The notes under the pieces were generated by a model. The model saw nothing but the letters and a program-made list of their open reading frames with translations, did not search any database and was not told where the DNA came from. DNA of 64,000 bases. It comes from Sclerotinia nivalis (taxonomy: Eukaryota > Ascomycota > Leotiomycetes > Helotiales > Sclerotiniaceae). A program made the translations under genes and the position numbers. Positions 9,215 to 20,770 of the stretch are shown one piece after another; the first letter of the stretch is position 1, and each line of letters begins with the position of its first letter. The DNA is taken from the NCBI GenBank assembly GCA_029531795.1, contig JAPEIS010000003.1:1736001-1800000 (forward strand), read 5' to 3'.

Positions 9215-12200
9215 TTATTTGATTAAATATTTTATTGTATTTCTGATGTATTTGCAATCTAGTATCGTTTCGACATTGTATTTGGTATTTGGATTGATAG
9301 ATTCGATTATAGTTTCTGATGTATTCGATGCTTCTGATGGCGTTAATTCGAGTAAGGATATATGGAATACTGGGTGGATATTCATAGTATTTGGTAGTTT
9401 CAATTTGAAATTGATAAATCCTACTATTTCTTCGATTTCGAATGATTCTAGTTTTTTGTGGTTTAGTTTATTATTTGGTCGTTGTATTTGAATGTTTCTG
9501 TTACGGGTTCATCTCCCTTCACCTGCACGTGATCATGTGTGCCTTAGGCACACATGCATACACTCACTTCTATATAGTCAGGTCACCTCCTTGACCTTCT
9601 TCTCCTCCTCGTAGTACAATAATAGATCAAACCTACACATACCTTTTCCCTTACCGTGATAGTTTCTTCGAATTAAATAAACTTTATCTTTCTTTTTAAA
9701 AGTAGGTTTTATACTTTGTGATTTGTTGTAATATATAGTTATTCTCAAGGCTATGAACTATAGATTCAATGAAAATTGTTTGTATAGTTCCTTGATTTCC
9801 GATATATCTTTTATAGCTTCATCGGTATTTGCTGTTTATGGGAATGATAAGTGGTAGATTAATAGAGTATATCTATAGTTAGTGTATACTAGTATTACCT
9901 TTGTTGTTTTTATCTCTGATGTATTATATATGAATTGAATTAAGGATAGTAGTTCAATCTAATTGTCTTATTTGTAATTGATATAGTAATATAGATAGAC
10001 TTCTATTGTTTGATTTAGATATTCTGTTTAGTTATCTGTTTGGGGATGAAATGCAATAGATAGTTTGTATTTGATTTCAAACAATATTATAAAAGTAATC
10101 TAGAATTTTGATATAAAAAGTTTATTTTTATCTGAAAATATTTCTTCTGGTACACTATAAATACTAATTATATTTTGTAGGAATATATAAATTAAATTAT
10201 CTACCATCTATTTTTTACAGAATGATATCATATAGATGAATTTCGTTAATCTATTTATCATTATTAGAATAGAATTGTACTTTTTTAATATGATTAGTTC
10301 TTTGAATATAGATAGTTTCATTACGAAATCCTATATAATGGACTTCTATAATTGAATAGATAATTCAGAGATTTTGAGCTGATTATATAGAGTATATCTA
10401 GTAGCTTTGTTCTATATATAAGTATTGCAATTCTTAACTACTTTCTCAACTGTAATCCTCATTTTTGAAAAGTAAACTTCTTTTCTGATTCTGGTAAAAA
10501 TTCTAGTTACTTCTTGATATCTATAAACTGAAAGCTTGTATTATTCTCGAATATATTCTTCAACTAATCTGGAAGGTATGTATAATTTGTTATAGAAGTA
10601 TATAAATCCTTTGTCGATACTGAATCCCTTTTTTAGGTTGTTTGTATTCTTGAGGATTCGTTTTGTAGTAGTATCTCGTTCGTATTCTGCTTTCAATTGC
10701 TCCTTGATTGTATTGTAATCAATTCTGAAGGAAGCAGTGAGTTGTAGTTTATTGTGTATTAATATACTATCTTCTTCCTTTAAAATCGTATATATTTTGT
10801 ATATTTTATTTTGTAAATATTCCGGTTTTCTGTTGAAAATATCGACTTTGGTGTTTTCTGTTCCTTTGATATATGAAATGCGAAAATTGTAGACAGTTAT
10901 AGTTTCGGATTATCTAATCTGTTGTCTGTTTAATTCCTTCATTGTAATGAAGTAAACTAAATTCTTATAATCGATATATATCTATATTGTATATTTCGAT
11001 CCTTTCAAATAGATTCTTCATTCTCTAAATGCTTCGATTATAGCTAACAGTTTTTTATTGTAAATCTTATAATTTAGTTTTGTTAGTAATAATTTACAAG
11101 AATAGTAGGCTATTGATTGCTATTTCTTATTTGCTTTTGGTTAGCTTAATATTACCTCCAAAACTTAGTTCGAAGAATCGATCTTAATTTCAATTGGTAG
11201 TTCTGGATCGAATAATAAAAGTATCGGTTCTTTCATAAAGGCTTGTTTGAATAGTTCGAAAGTTTTTTATACTTTTTCCGTCTATTGAAACTCTTTTTGA
11301 TTCTTTTTAGTTATTTCGGATATCGGAGTTGCTATTTTCGAATAATCTTTAATGAACTTGTAATAGAAGTTAGCAAATCCTAAGAAGGATTGTATTTCTT
11401 TAATACTCGTAAGCTGATTCCATTCTTGAATAGTCTGTAATTTGTCTGAATTTATTTTGAATCCTTCTAGAAAGATTATATAGTTTAAAAACTCTGTTTT
11501 TATAATGTGGAATATATATTTGCTAGGTTTGTATTGAAGATCTACTTTTTTTAAGTATACTAAAATATTGTTGATATCTTGAATGTATTGTTTTAGAATC
11601 TCTGAATAGACTTATATATTGTTCAAATAGCAAATACAACAAATATCGAGATACTTTCTTAATATATTGTTTACCAAATGTATATATGTTGTTGGTGTAT
11701 TGATTAGCTCAAATAGTATAACCTGATATTCGTATAATCTGTATCGAATTCTGAATGCTGTTTTCTATTCTTCATTTTTCTTTATTCTGATTAGATGGAA
11801 ACCGTTTCGTAAATCAAATTTGGAGAAGATCTTAGCTTTCCTTAATCGATCTCTCAATTCTGTAGTTAATGGAAGTGGATATCGATCTTTGATTGTTATA
11901 TCGTTGAGTTTGCAATAATCTATATATAGTCTCTTAATTTCATCCTTTTTAGGTGTGTATAATATAGGATTAGTTGTTTGTAAGGTGGATTTTCTGATCT
12001 ATTCTTTTTTTAAATTATCGTTAATGTATTCCTTAAACGTCCTCAAGTTTTTTTCCGATATTTGATAAATAGACTTAAATAGAGGCATATTTCTTTCCGT
12101 TAGTATTATTTCGTAATCCTATAGTTTGTGTTCTGGTAAAGCTTTGTAGTCTTTTCGTTCTTCGAAAAGTTTTATATATTTCCTGTATTCCACTAATATA

Positions 12201-12460
12201 TCCGTCAATAAGGGATCCTAAGCTCGATATTCTATATCGATGGGATTGTTCGCTTTCAACTCCTTAAAGTATATATTCAGTCTTGTAGATTCGTGTGTAT
12301 TTCGATAATCGTAATCGTATTGATCGAATGTCAAAGTTCCTCGATTCCAATTAATATTGGGGTTGTACTATATCAACCATAGTATGCCCAATATAATCTA
12401 GTGATTCCCCAATGGAACTATATTAAGTTATATGAACCCGTAATGTTTACCTATCTACAT
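9215..12460 (-). pseudogene. Chromovirus A pol (RT, RNase H, integrase, chromodomain), RIP-inactivated
   Basis: Minus-strand blocks, 5' to 3': KAKIFSKFDLRNGF; RT active site YLNNI near 11625 (YLDDI expected, both Asp codons hit); SFLGFANFYYKFIKDYSKI near 11370; RNase H IAYYSCKL...YNKKLLAIIEAF; the integrase zinc region; the DDE region with SDKNKLFISKF; and the C-terminal IHPVFHISLLEL plus EVETILD-type chromodomain start (9215-9403). The solo LTR at 9499-9661 cuts the 3' part. Several in-frame TAG/TAA stops are present. The 5' limit is approximate. Confidence 0.85.
9499..9661 (+). mobile_element. Solo LTR of family E inserted in chromovirus A
   Basis: 163 bp, TGTTAC...GTGATA, nearly identical to the LTRs of element E. 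The target duplication is GTTTC (9494-9498 and 9662-9666). The empty site is seen in element B near 40600. It is GC-richer than its surroundings and contains the palindrome TGTGCCTTAGGCACA. Confidence 0.95.
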
Positions 12461-12721
12461 TTCTATTGGTTTGGTCTCTATTCATACCATTCCATTTTCA
12501 GTATCAATTAATTATTTGTCTATTAATTACAACGCATATAAATGTTTCTTTGTTTGAAACCTTATACCAGTTTCTTGCGCAGTTTTTTATACAATAAAAT
12601 TTCCGATTGCTTCAGAATCTATTATAGCTCTGAGCCGGTGCTCATTAATTATAATCATTAGATTGATCTGTCCGCTATATTCTGTAGCGTTTAATTATCT
12701 ATTTTGACCCGTTCGATTGAT

Positions 12722-12757
12722 TTGATCAATTTAGTCAATTTGATCAATTTGGTCAAT
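12722..12757 (+). repeat. 9-bp repeat (TTGATCAAT type) in chromovirus A
   Basis: Four units of TTGATCAAT/TTAGTCAAT/TTGGTCAAT in the gag-pol region. An equivalent array is in element B near 50880-50925. Confidence 0.7.
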
Positions 12758-13813
12758 TAAACGATTTAATTGATCAAATAGAGAAACATTCCAACAATCT
12801 TCTTCCTCATCATTTGTAATTGTTTGACCAACTGAAATCTCGTCGTCGAATATGTTTTTCCATTTAATAGTTAAAAACAATCCTTATATAACTCGAAGAA
12901 AATATCTTATTATCTATAAAGATTATATAATTTAGACTTATATCAAATATTCATCCTTTATCTATTATACTAAATATATCTTATATATAAAATAATTAAT
13001 ATTGTAATAGAAGTAAATGATTTCCTATATTTCTCCTTGTTCGAGCATTTTCATATAATAATATAAGGTTTTTTCGACAAAGGAAAAATTAATTATAACT
13101 CTATACTATAAGATTCTATACTTATCGATGATTTTTGTTTTATAGATTTTTCTTTTTATAATACCTTTTATATTTAAATCGTTACTATAAATTCCTTCAT
13201 TTGTTTCTCCAAATTTCCAAATTCGACGATTTCATTTGTCGATATACTATATAATCCAAAGTTCCCCTGAACTTAGCTTTCGATCGATCTACAAAATTGA
13301 TTCTTCTTCTAAATCTTTTAATTCTTCGAATTGATTATCCTCCAATTGTTTTTTAAAATCTAAATCCATACAATTTAGAACATATAACTAAAGTATGAAT
13401 ATCGCATTAAATTGCTTTTTGCTTTTCCAAAATTTCTTATTCCAATTGAAGTTTCCTTGTTTTTTTCGACAATGAATTGCAGCTCTATATCCTGATTACC
13501 TATATTCGAAGTATAACTTTTCATTTCTACACCTATTCATTTCTTTCTTGAATAGCTTTCCTTGGATAATAGCATTCAGCTCCATCGGATCTCTATAACT
13601 TTCATTCCTAACTTAATATTATCTTCCTTTGTTTCATTTATAATTCTAATCTAAATAATTTTGGAACTTCTTGTTTCACTGATATTCGTAAAGCCGATTA
13701 TCGATCTTGATTACGAGTTCTATCATTTCGTTGATATTCGTAGATTCAATACCCCTTACAAGTTTCAACTTTATATGATCCTTAAAGCCGCAATAAAAAT
13801 GATTTAGCAAAGC

Positions 13814-14224
13814 CTATTGATCCCATCCAATTTGATTAGTATATCGTCTGAATTCCGTAGCATAATTGATTGCTACTTCGATTTGTTTTAAAGCGAATAG
13901 ATTTCGTTCGACTGTTTTAACTTCATCGATATCTTCAAATACTCGTCCGATTTCTCTCTTGAATTTTGTAAAGCTTTCGAAAATGATTCGTATGATTATT
14001 ATACAATGATCTCTAAACTTAATAAAGTAATCTCTAAGATAAAGTTGAATCCATTTGGTTATTTCTTCATGAAGATAAAAGAAGGCATACAGACTATAAT
14101 TATCGAGAATCACAAATTTGGCAACATTGAATTTGAAATACATTTCGGTTTGGAGTAAAAAGGTTTCGAGTTCCCTTCGATTGCTATAATACTTGTCGAA
14201 CATTGCTATTCGTAAGATTTCCAT
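13814..14224 (-). pseudogene. Chromovirus A gag fragment (capsid domain)
   Basis: The longest open piece of gag, 136 codons on the minus strand next to the 5' LTR. It reads KYYSNRRELETFLLQTEMYF...WIQLYLRDYF, the Retrotrans_gag capsid pattern (a tryptophan-anchored helix after an ETFL helix). The element B counterpart is 51966-52355. It is cut off by a RIP stop in the C-terminal half. Confidence 0.85.
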
Positions 14225-14384
14225 AATTTATACTAGGACAAAATCGACATTTGGTAATTCGATATCGCTATCGTTGTCGTCGTTATTATTATTGTTCGAA
14301 AGAATACTGATAATAGAATTTTGTGAAGATATAACGAAATGAGATATACCAAATCAATGTTTGAGCTAATAATAATACTCAAAG

Positions 14385-14905
14385 TGTTATACTGCTACAA
14401 TCCTTTATCATTAAGAAATAATCAAGAAGTTTATAAAAAGACTATAATAATTTCTATTAAAAATCAAACAAGGACTTGATAAAAATGAAAATATAACGAT
14501 TGTATTATATAATAACTATAGTATTTAAATTAATAATTGTTCTTGAATATGAAGTTCTACAAATAAAGGAATCCATTCTGCTTATATAGACCTTCATACT
14601 TGAGAATGCTAGGAGCTTTCGAAGCTCCAATGCTCTGAAAGCACTGGGAGCCTTCGAAACTCTAATGTTCTAGAAGCGTTGGAAGCCTTCGAAACTTCAA
14701 TGCTCCAGGAGCACTAGAAGCCTTCGAAACTCTAATACTCCAGAAGCACTAGGAGCCTTCGAAACTCTAATGATTCATTACATAATCTGATATTAACATA
14801 GTCTGTACTCGTTTGTTCCTACGACCACCTTAATCTCATACTAATTCGATCAAATCATAACGTGTATTCATACGATCGATTATTATAAGATCCGTGATCG
14901 TAACA
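14385..14905 (-). repeat. 5' LTR of chromovirus A
   Basis: 521 bp, same length as the 3' LTR; differences are almost all transitions. The five-unit 35-bp array is at about 14605-14780. Confidence 0.9.
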
Positions 14906-17900
14906 TAAATAATCAAAGTTATATCATTAATATATAAAAGATATTCAACCGAATTCGATTGGAAAAGATCTCGAATATAAATTAGAAAAAAGATTAATAA
15001 GATTAGATTTCTTTGAAGGATTCCAATATTGATTAGTTTAAAAGCTTTAATTTGATTATTGAATGAAAATTTGAATAATCTTTCTTTCAAAAAGGATAAG
15101 ATCTATATAATAAGATTAATTGGAAGATTGAGATTCTTATAAATATCTAAAAGTCGATTTTTAGATATATAATCGAAGGCTTCTTTGATATCTAGAAAAA
15201 GAATTGAGGTTTTCTTTTTGATTCTTGAATTCCTTTCGATTTCGATGATGAGTAAGATTGTTGTATCAATAACTGATTTCTTTTATTTTTTGTTCATTTG
15301 GGAATGATATAATAGATTTGTAGTTTTGGTTAAAAAGCTAAGCTTTTGAGCTAGAATTCTTTTACTAATTTTGTTTAAACAATTGAGAAAGGCAATAATT
15401 CTATATACTTTTGGAATAATATAATCTAGTTTCGAAGGTTTCTTGAATATCGTTTTTGTGATTTGTTTTCAATAAAAAGGATAATAATCAAGATTAATTA
15501 GGTTACTGAAAAGAATGAAAAAAGTTTTTGGGATTGTTTTATAAGTTCGAATAATAATCTTCTGAATGATTCTATTTAGACCTAGACTTTTTTCTTTGAT
15601 TTTAGTTAAATAAGTATTAAAGAGTTCATTTTCTGTAAGTTTAGATCAATTCTATATTTTCGATTGTTTATATTCTTCTCATTTGAATATTGTAATATTT
15701 AAAAGAAAAGGGAATAGAACAAATCTGAAAACTGAGTATTTTTTTTCGAAAAAGCTTTCGAATTGAAAGAAATTGGATCGGATGTTCGGAATCCTTTCGA
15801 TTTGAAGATTTTTTGTATAGAATATTGTTTTGAAAATCGTTTGGGTATTCTTTTTTTCTAGGAATTCATTTCAATGATTCTTTTTCGTTATTTTGATAAC
15901 TTGAAAATAATGATTTCTTATTGATTAGTAAATTTTCTTAAATATATTGTTTTCAAAGTATCGTTTAGCATTTTTATATTCATTTGCAAATCGTTTTCGA
16001 AAAGCTTTCAATTCTGAAGATCATCAGAATTTTGCTTTTTTAATTGATTTGATTTTCGGAATACTGATTTCAATCAAATTGGTGATTATTCAAATGAATT
16101 CTATTATAGCTTTATTCAATATTTGTATTTACTTGTTTTTATTAAGAAAAGAATCAAGAGAATTGGATTCTAATATAATAATATTGAAATAATTATTAGA
16201 ATTCAAGATAACTGAAATCAATAACTTTAATTGTAAAGTATTTATAAATTTATTTTAATCCATTTGTTTTGTATTAAATCTTATTAACAAAACAACATTT
16301 GTTAAACGAATTCTAGTACTTTTCATTTTAAATAGGATTTCTAAATGATCTAATTCAAGATTAGAAATCATTTGTTAATCAAATATATTAAATGAAATAG
16401 CTTTTGTAGCTAAAATGAGATTTAGAATGTTTGAGTTTGTTATATTCGTTTAATAAAAAATGTTGATATCTGATTTATTTATAATTGTAAGATTGTAGTT
16501 TTCAAATTATTCGATTAATTGATTAATATTTGAGCTTTTGTTCGAAAAAGGGTTTTATTATAAATGATGAAAATTAAAGTCTCCGATAATAATAATATAA
16601 TAGAAGAGAAGAGTATCGAAAAGATATTGTTTAATAATATATCCTTTTTTTTTCGTTTGATTGGCTTCGTTATAAATATTTAGAAATTGGATCGTATAAT
16701 TTCCCTTTGAAATATCGATAATTTGTATATCAGGGTCTTTTGGGGAATTAAAAATTAAAGCAACTAATAGCTTGAAACTTTTCGAGATATAAATTAAAAT
16801 ACAGAAACAAAGGTTTGAAAGGTGATTTGAAAAAAGTTGAATAAAACTGAAATATACAATCGATCTAATAAACAAATAATCTTTCTCAAGATTGAAAAGG
16901 ATTTAAGATTCTTGAATGATTATTAGATCGATATTGAATTCCAAAATCAATTGAAAAGTATTCTTAATAGTTTGAAGATTCTTATTTAAATTGATTTGAA
17001 GAATACGAATATCATTATATAACATTAATTAGCTTTCTTTATAATTGCTTAGTATATTTTATAGATTTTCGAATTAGCTTTATATTCTCCCTGATAATTA
17101 ATATACTTGATTATAAGATATTGGTATAGTTTGTTTTTTGTTTAACAAACTATACAGAAATGATTGACTGTAGAATATTTATTGCTATAGAACTCACAAG
17201 TAAAAGGTTTTCTGTAATATAATTCTTGATAACCGAATTCTTGACATTTTTGATATTGAAAGTTTGAAGAGAATGAATAGAATTTTTCTACTCTTATACT
17301 GATCTCTACAATATAAAATCTCTTTCGAATTGTTAGATCAGTTTCTTTTTCGATAATAAAAACAATGATTACTATTTTTTCTTTCTAGATCGATCGTTTA
17401 ATTACCGAAGTGAACCAATAAAGAGTTCTTATTAAGGAGAGATTAGTATTGAAAGTTTTGATTTTCTCTTTGATAAGATCTATACATTTAGGTCCTGAGA
17501 ATTCCTTTATAGAGATTTTGTGAATAATCATTTTGTACCAGATTTGATCCTTTTGAATCCTTTCGAATTTTAAGAACTGATTCCAAATTGATATCTTTTT
17601 TATAAGGAATTGAAAAGTAAATAGATTATTAATAGTTATAATAATATTATTATTAATTGAAATAATAATAACTAAGATGATTGAACCTTTGATTCCGGTT
17701 TTCATAAATACTTCGTTCATTAGATTTCTTATTGTAAAAGGAGAAAAGGAATCTGAATTGGAAATAAGAGGATTGATAAAAATTAAATATTTATTTGAAC
17801 CATTTTTCTTTTTTTGTAATTTTTCCGGAGGATTTTGTTTATTGGTTTTGTTTTTGGAAACGATATTCCATTTGTTAGCTTTTATAATTGAAGTATAGTT

Positions 17901-18746
17901 AATATTATTGATTGTTGAAGATTATTTCCCATTTATAAAAAGGATATATTGATTAAAGAAATCAATTAAATGATTTATTTATATTTCGATTTTTCTAATA
18001 GTGGTTTCAAGGTGGTTGATTTGAAAGATAATAATATTAAATACTTTCGAAAGTTTTCCTTTTTCAAAGTATTCTTTAAAAATTTCGATTAGATTTAGAA
18101 TCTTTGATTATTCTTCGAAGGATTTCTTTAATAAAACTACTTAAACTAGAAAATCTCTAACTTCTTCAATCACCTGTTTGACAAATAATAACTTGATTCC
18201 AAAGTTGATTGATTGTCGATGTTGTTTGTTATTGATTTTGAAAGAGATAGATTTGTTAAAGAATCGAAAAAGATCATCTGAATTAAGAATATCTAATTGA
18301 TTTTGCGAATTGAAGGATTGGGTTGGGATGGAATTCAAAAAATTGAATAAGTTTTATATTGTAAAAGGGTTTTTAAATAAAAGGATTGGATTAATAATGA
18401 AGAAGTTTGATATTAAAGAGTTTAGTATCACTATTACTTATAAAGAAATAGGTTTAGAAGAAGATCCAAGAGATTTTTTTATCGGAATATCTATTATTGG
18501 ATTTAATAAATTTATTTAAATTTTACAAATTTAATAAAAAAAAATTTGAAGGAAATTGGAAAGAGTTTTTATATAAATTTTCATGTAAGTTTTGTATTTT
18601 GAACGGCGGTAATAGTATTATAACAATTATTAGACCGATTCATTTGGAAACAATTGGAATGGATTTTGAGAGTATTTTTTTATTAAATAAAAAAAAGAAC
18701 TGATTGTATTTCGAAGAAATTTTATTCTTCGAAATTTGTTATATGT

Positions 18747-18760
18747 GATTGGAGGTTTGA
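18747..18760 (+). repeat. Target-site duplication, left LINE (5' side)
   Basis: Exact copy of 5724-5737. The LINE 5' end just inside it (18710-18735) is a short inverted repeat around TTCGAAGAA/TTCTTCGAA. Confidence 0.85.
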
Positions 18761-18800
18761 ATTAGTAGTTAGTATAGATTATAAAAGGTTGAACTTTCTA

Positions 18801-18865
18801 TAGCATTTCAAAAATCATATACAAATTGTGTATGGTATTAGCCTTTGATTTTGATTTGATAGTTT
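18801..18865 (+). repeat. 65-bp direct repeat, copy 1 (upstream of sirtuin relic)
   Basis: Aligns without gaps to 20482-20546; nearly all mismatches are transitions. The two copies bracket the sirtuin relic. Confidence 0.65.
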
Positions 18866-19109
18866 TTGTTATTTTGTTTATTATATTTCTTTATTATATT
18901 ACAAAGTAATAAATAATCTCAGCAATATTAATAGCCTCTTCGAGTTGATATAGCTAATAGATCTTCAAGGAATCTTTGTAGCTAAGTAAGACTTCCATTG
19001 CGATCTAGCGATTGTATTATTGTATCAAGTATAAGAAGAAGGAATTTTTTTTTTCAAATTTCAATCAAACTTAATTTCTTTTTATTTATTTATTTATACT
19101 TATTTCAAG

Positions 19110-20251
19110 ATGTTATCAACAAATACCAATCTAAATATTGAGCAAAGGGGTTCTCATTATTTAAAAACATTAAGATTCGATTATATCGTCAATAGTTCAA
19201 GAAAGAGATCATTCTCTCCAGATGGTTCTCGAAGTATGTAAATACTAGTAATTATAATTTATTATCATTTTAATTTTCATTTAGAGCATCCTATTATAAT
19301 CGACAATAGTATTGAATCAAAGACCAAGATAAAAGTATCATTACGAAAAAGGCAGCAAATAAATTATCAAGATCCTTTCGAATCAGCTTATCCTACTTTT
19401 AGCAAATTCTCCGAGATTAACCAACTTTTGAGATCAAATAAGAAGATTGTTGTAGTTAGTAGTGCTAGCATATCAGTCAAAATAAGTTGTGAGTTAATCC
19501 TTTGTATCATTATTCATAACGTTGACTTTTTGAAGTTCCTATATTCGAGGAAATGTAGAAGTTTAAATAAACTTTATATTGATCCTTTTATTCCTTTTTG
19601 AACGAAACGGCTTTTTTTCATTCAACAATTTTCAGTATGTTCGAAATCCTACAATCAGTTCAATTTCAATCAATACCGTTCCATCAAATTATGAATAATC
19701 TAGCAAACGAAAATCGTCTTCTTCGGTATATTACACAAAACATAAACTGTTTAGAGCAAAAATCTTCTAATCTCAATGCCAAGATTTTAAGACTTTATGA
19801 TCAGATCGATCAGGTGAGATGTGAGATATACAATAGGGTTTATTCATTTCATTCTTTATTCTTTCTTGGAACTGATTTGTAAGACTATCAACAATGTATT
19901 CACAGAAATCAGCTACAGATTTCGAATAGACGACGAGCACTTTCTATTGGCAAACTCAAATCTGATGTACTTCTATATAGGAACTTTTATTCGGATGATG
20001 ACATTTTCGATATCATCAATCAAGATCTTGCAATATATTCTGATTTGGTATTAATCGTTGAAACAAAACTGCGAATATTGAGAGCTTGAGAAATTGCTAT
20101 AAGGCTATATAAAGCTGCCCGGAGAGCCGGCGGAATGGCTGTTTGGATCGGGTATAATAATCCTTTATCAAAGTCTCTTTTTGATTATATAATCCGAGGA
20201 GATTGTTATGAAATGATATTGTTTTTATTGTCGTCAAAGGAAAGGATTTAG
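19110..20251 (+). pseudogene. Sirtuin (SIR2-type NAD-dependent deacylase) relic, RIP-inactivated
   Basis: The ATG at 19110 begins MLSTNTNLNIEQ. A probable intron follows at 19234-19284 (GTATGT...TTTAG). The frame then gives FSKFSEINQLL, NKKIVVV and SSASISV, where sirtuins have the NAD-binding GAGIS loop; the glycines have become serine and alanine by transitions. A second probable intron ends near 19546. Three stops at 19557-19590 (CAG, CAA, CGA type) are RIP-like. Then come IPFHQIMNNLA, ENRLLRYITQNI (the TQN/D nucleotide-pocket motif), RCEIYN and DYQQC (the two zinc CxxC pairs, each with one Cys turned to Tyr), IGKLKSDVLLY, DLVLIVETKLRI (GTxL expected) and WIGYNNP. All the main sirtuin landmarks are present in order. 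It is inactive. RIP requires a duplicate, so at least one other copy existed in the genome. Confidence 0.85.
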
Positions 20252-20481
20252 GCTAATCATATATAAATAGTATACAGGAGAGCTAGTATATTCGTACCTT
20301 TATTATTCAATATGGTAGAAGAAACTTCTATTTTCTTTTTCTTTTCTATTGATTTTAATAATAAAACATTTTATCCATTATATTCTACACATTAATCTAA
20401 AAGAAAGATGTTCCGTTATTCTGGAGAATATCCTGTACCCATCCTGTTTGCCGATTTGAAGGTTTTATATTCAAATACTTG

Positions 20482-20546
20482 TAGCACTTCAAGAATTATA
20501 TACAGATTATATATAGTATCAATCTTCGATCTTAATCAATAAGTTT
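20482..20546 (+). repeat. 65-bp direct repeat, copy 2 (downstream of sirtuin relic)
   Basis: See copy 1 at 18801-18865. It lies 230 bp after the end of the sirtuin frame. Confidence 0.65.
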
Positions 20547-20770
20547 ATCAGAAAAATCAGAAGATAACTTGGTATATTTTAATCAGGGTTTCGATTACAA
20601 ACGGGCGAGAAAAAGCAACCAATATTGTAGGTGCTATTCCGTGTGACCTGCGATATTGAGATGTTTGCTTGTTTTGATGTATTAATTTGGCGACTGTGTG
20701 CATGCATAATGCATTTTCTTATTAGAAATTCTGTTCAGAAAACTTAAACACACCTTTAAACACTCCTTGT

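Larger units (their letters stand above)
7949..14905 (-). mobile_element. Chromovirus A (Ty3/Gypsy, chromodomain), full length with both LTRs
   Basis: Two 521-bp LTRs (7949-8469 and 14385-14905) bound a 5.9-kb interior. The flanking 5-bp duplication TAAAT (7944-7948, 14906-14910) is exact. LTRs run TGTTAC...GTAACA, with RIP variants. The order on the minus strand is gag, protease/RT/RNase H/integrase, chromodomain, which is Gypsy order. It is inserted into the left LINE beside the RT catalytic box. Gag and pol are full of transition-type stops. Element B is a second copy of the same family. Confidence 0.93.
5738..18746 (-). mobile_element. LINE-1 copy, left: ~6 kb non-LTR retrotransposon, heavily RIP-mutated and split by element A
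   Basis: With element A removed, about 6 kb remains. It lies on the minus strand, 5' end at 18746, 3' end at 5738 with a (CAAT)n tail. Minus-strand remnants, in order, are: a 5' region to about 17000; an AP-endonuclease piece ending IIIIGDFNFHH near 16561; reverse-transcriptase blocks at 15600-14911, including DIKEAFDYI-like residues, IYIRDLF and the catalytic box now YIND (YxDD expected); and an RNase H region near 7030-7250. A second copy of the whole unit lies inverted at 27646-61887, and the two agree along their full length apart from transitions. The first and last 20-40 bp and the 14-bp target duplication fix the ends. No frame is intact. Confidence 0.85.
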
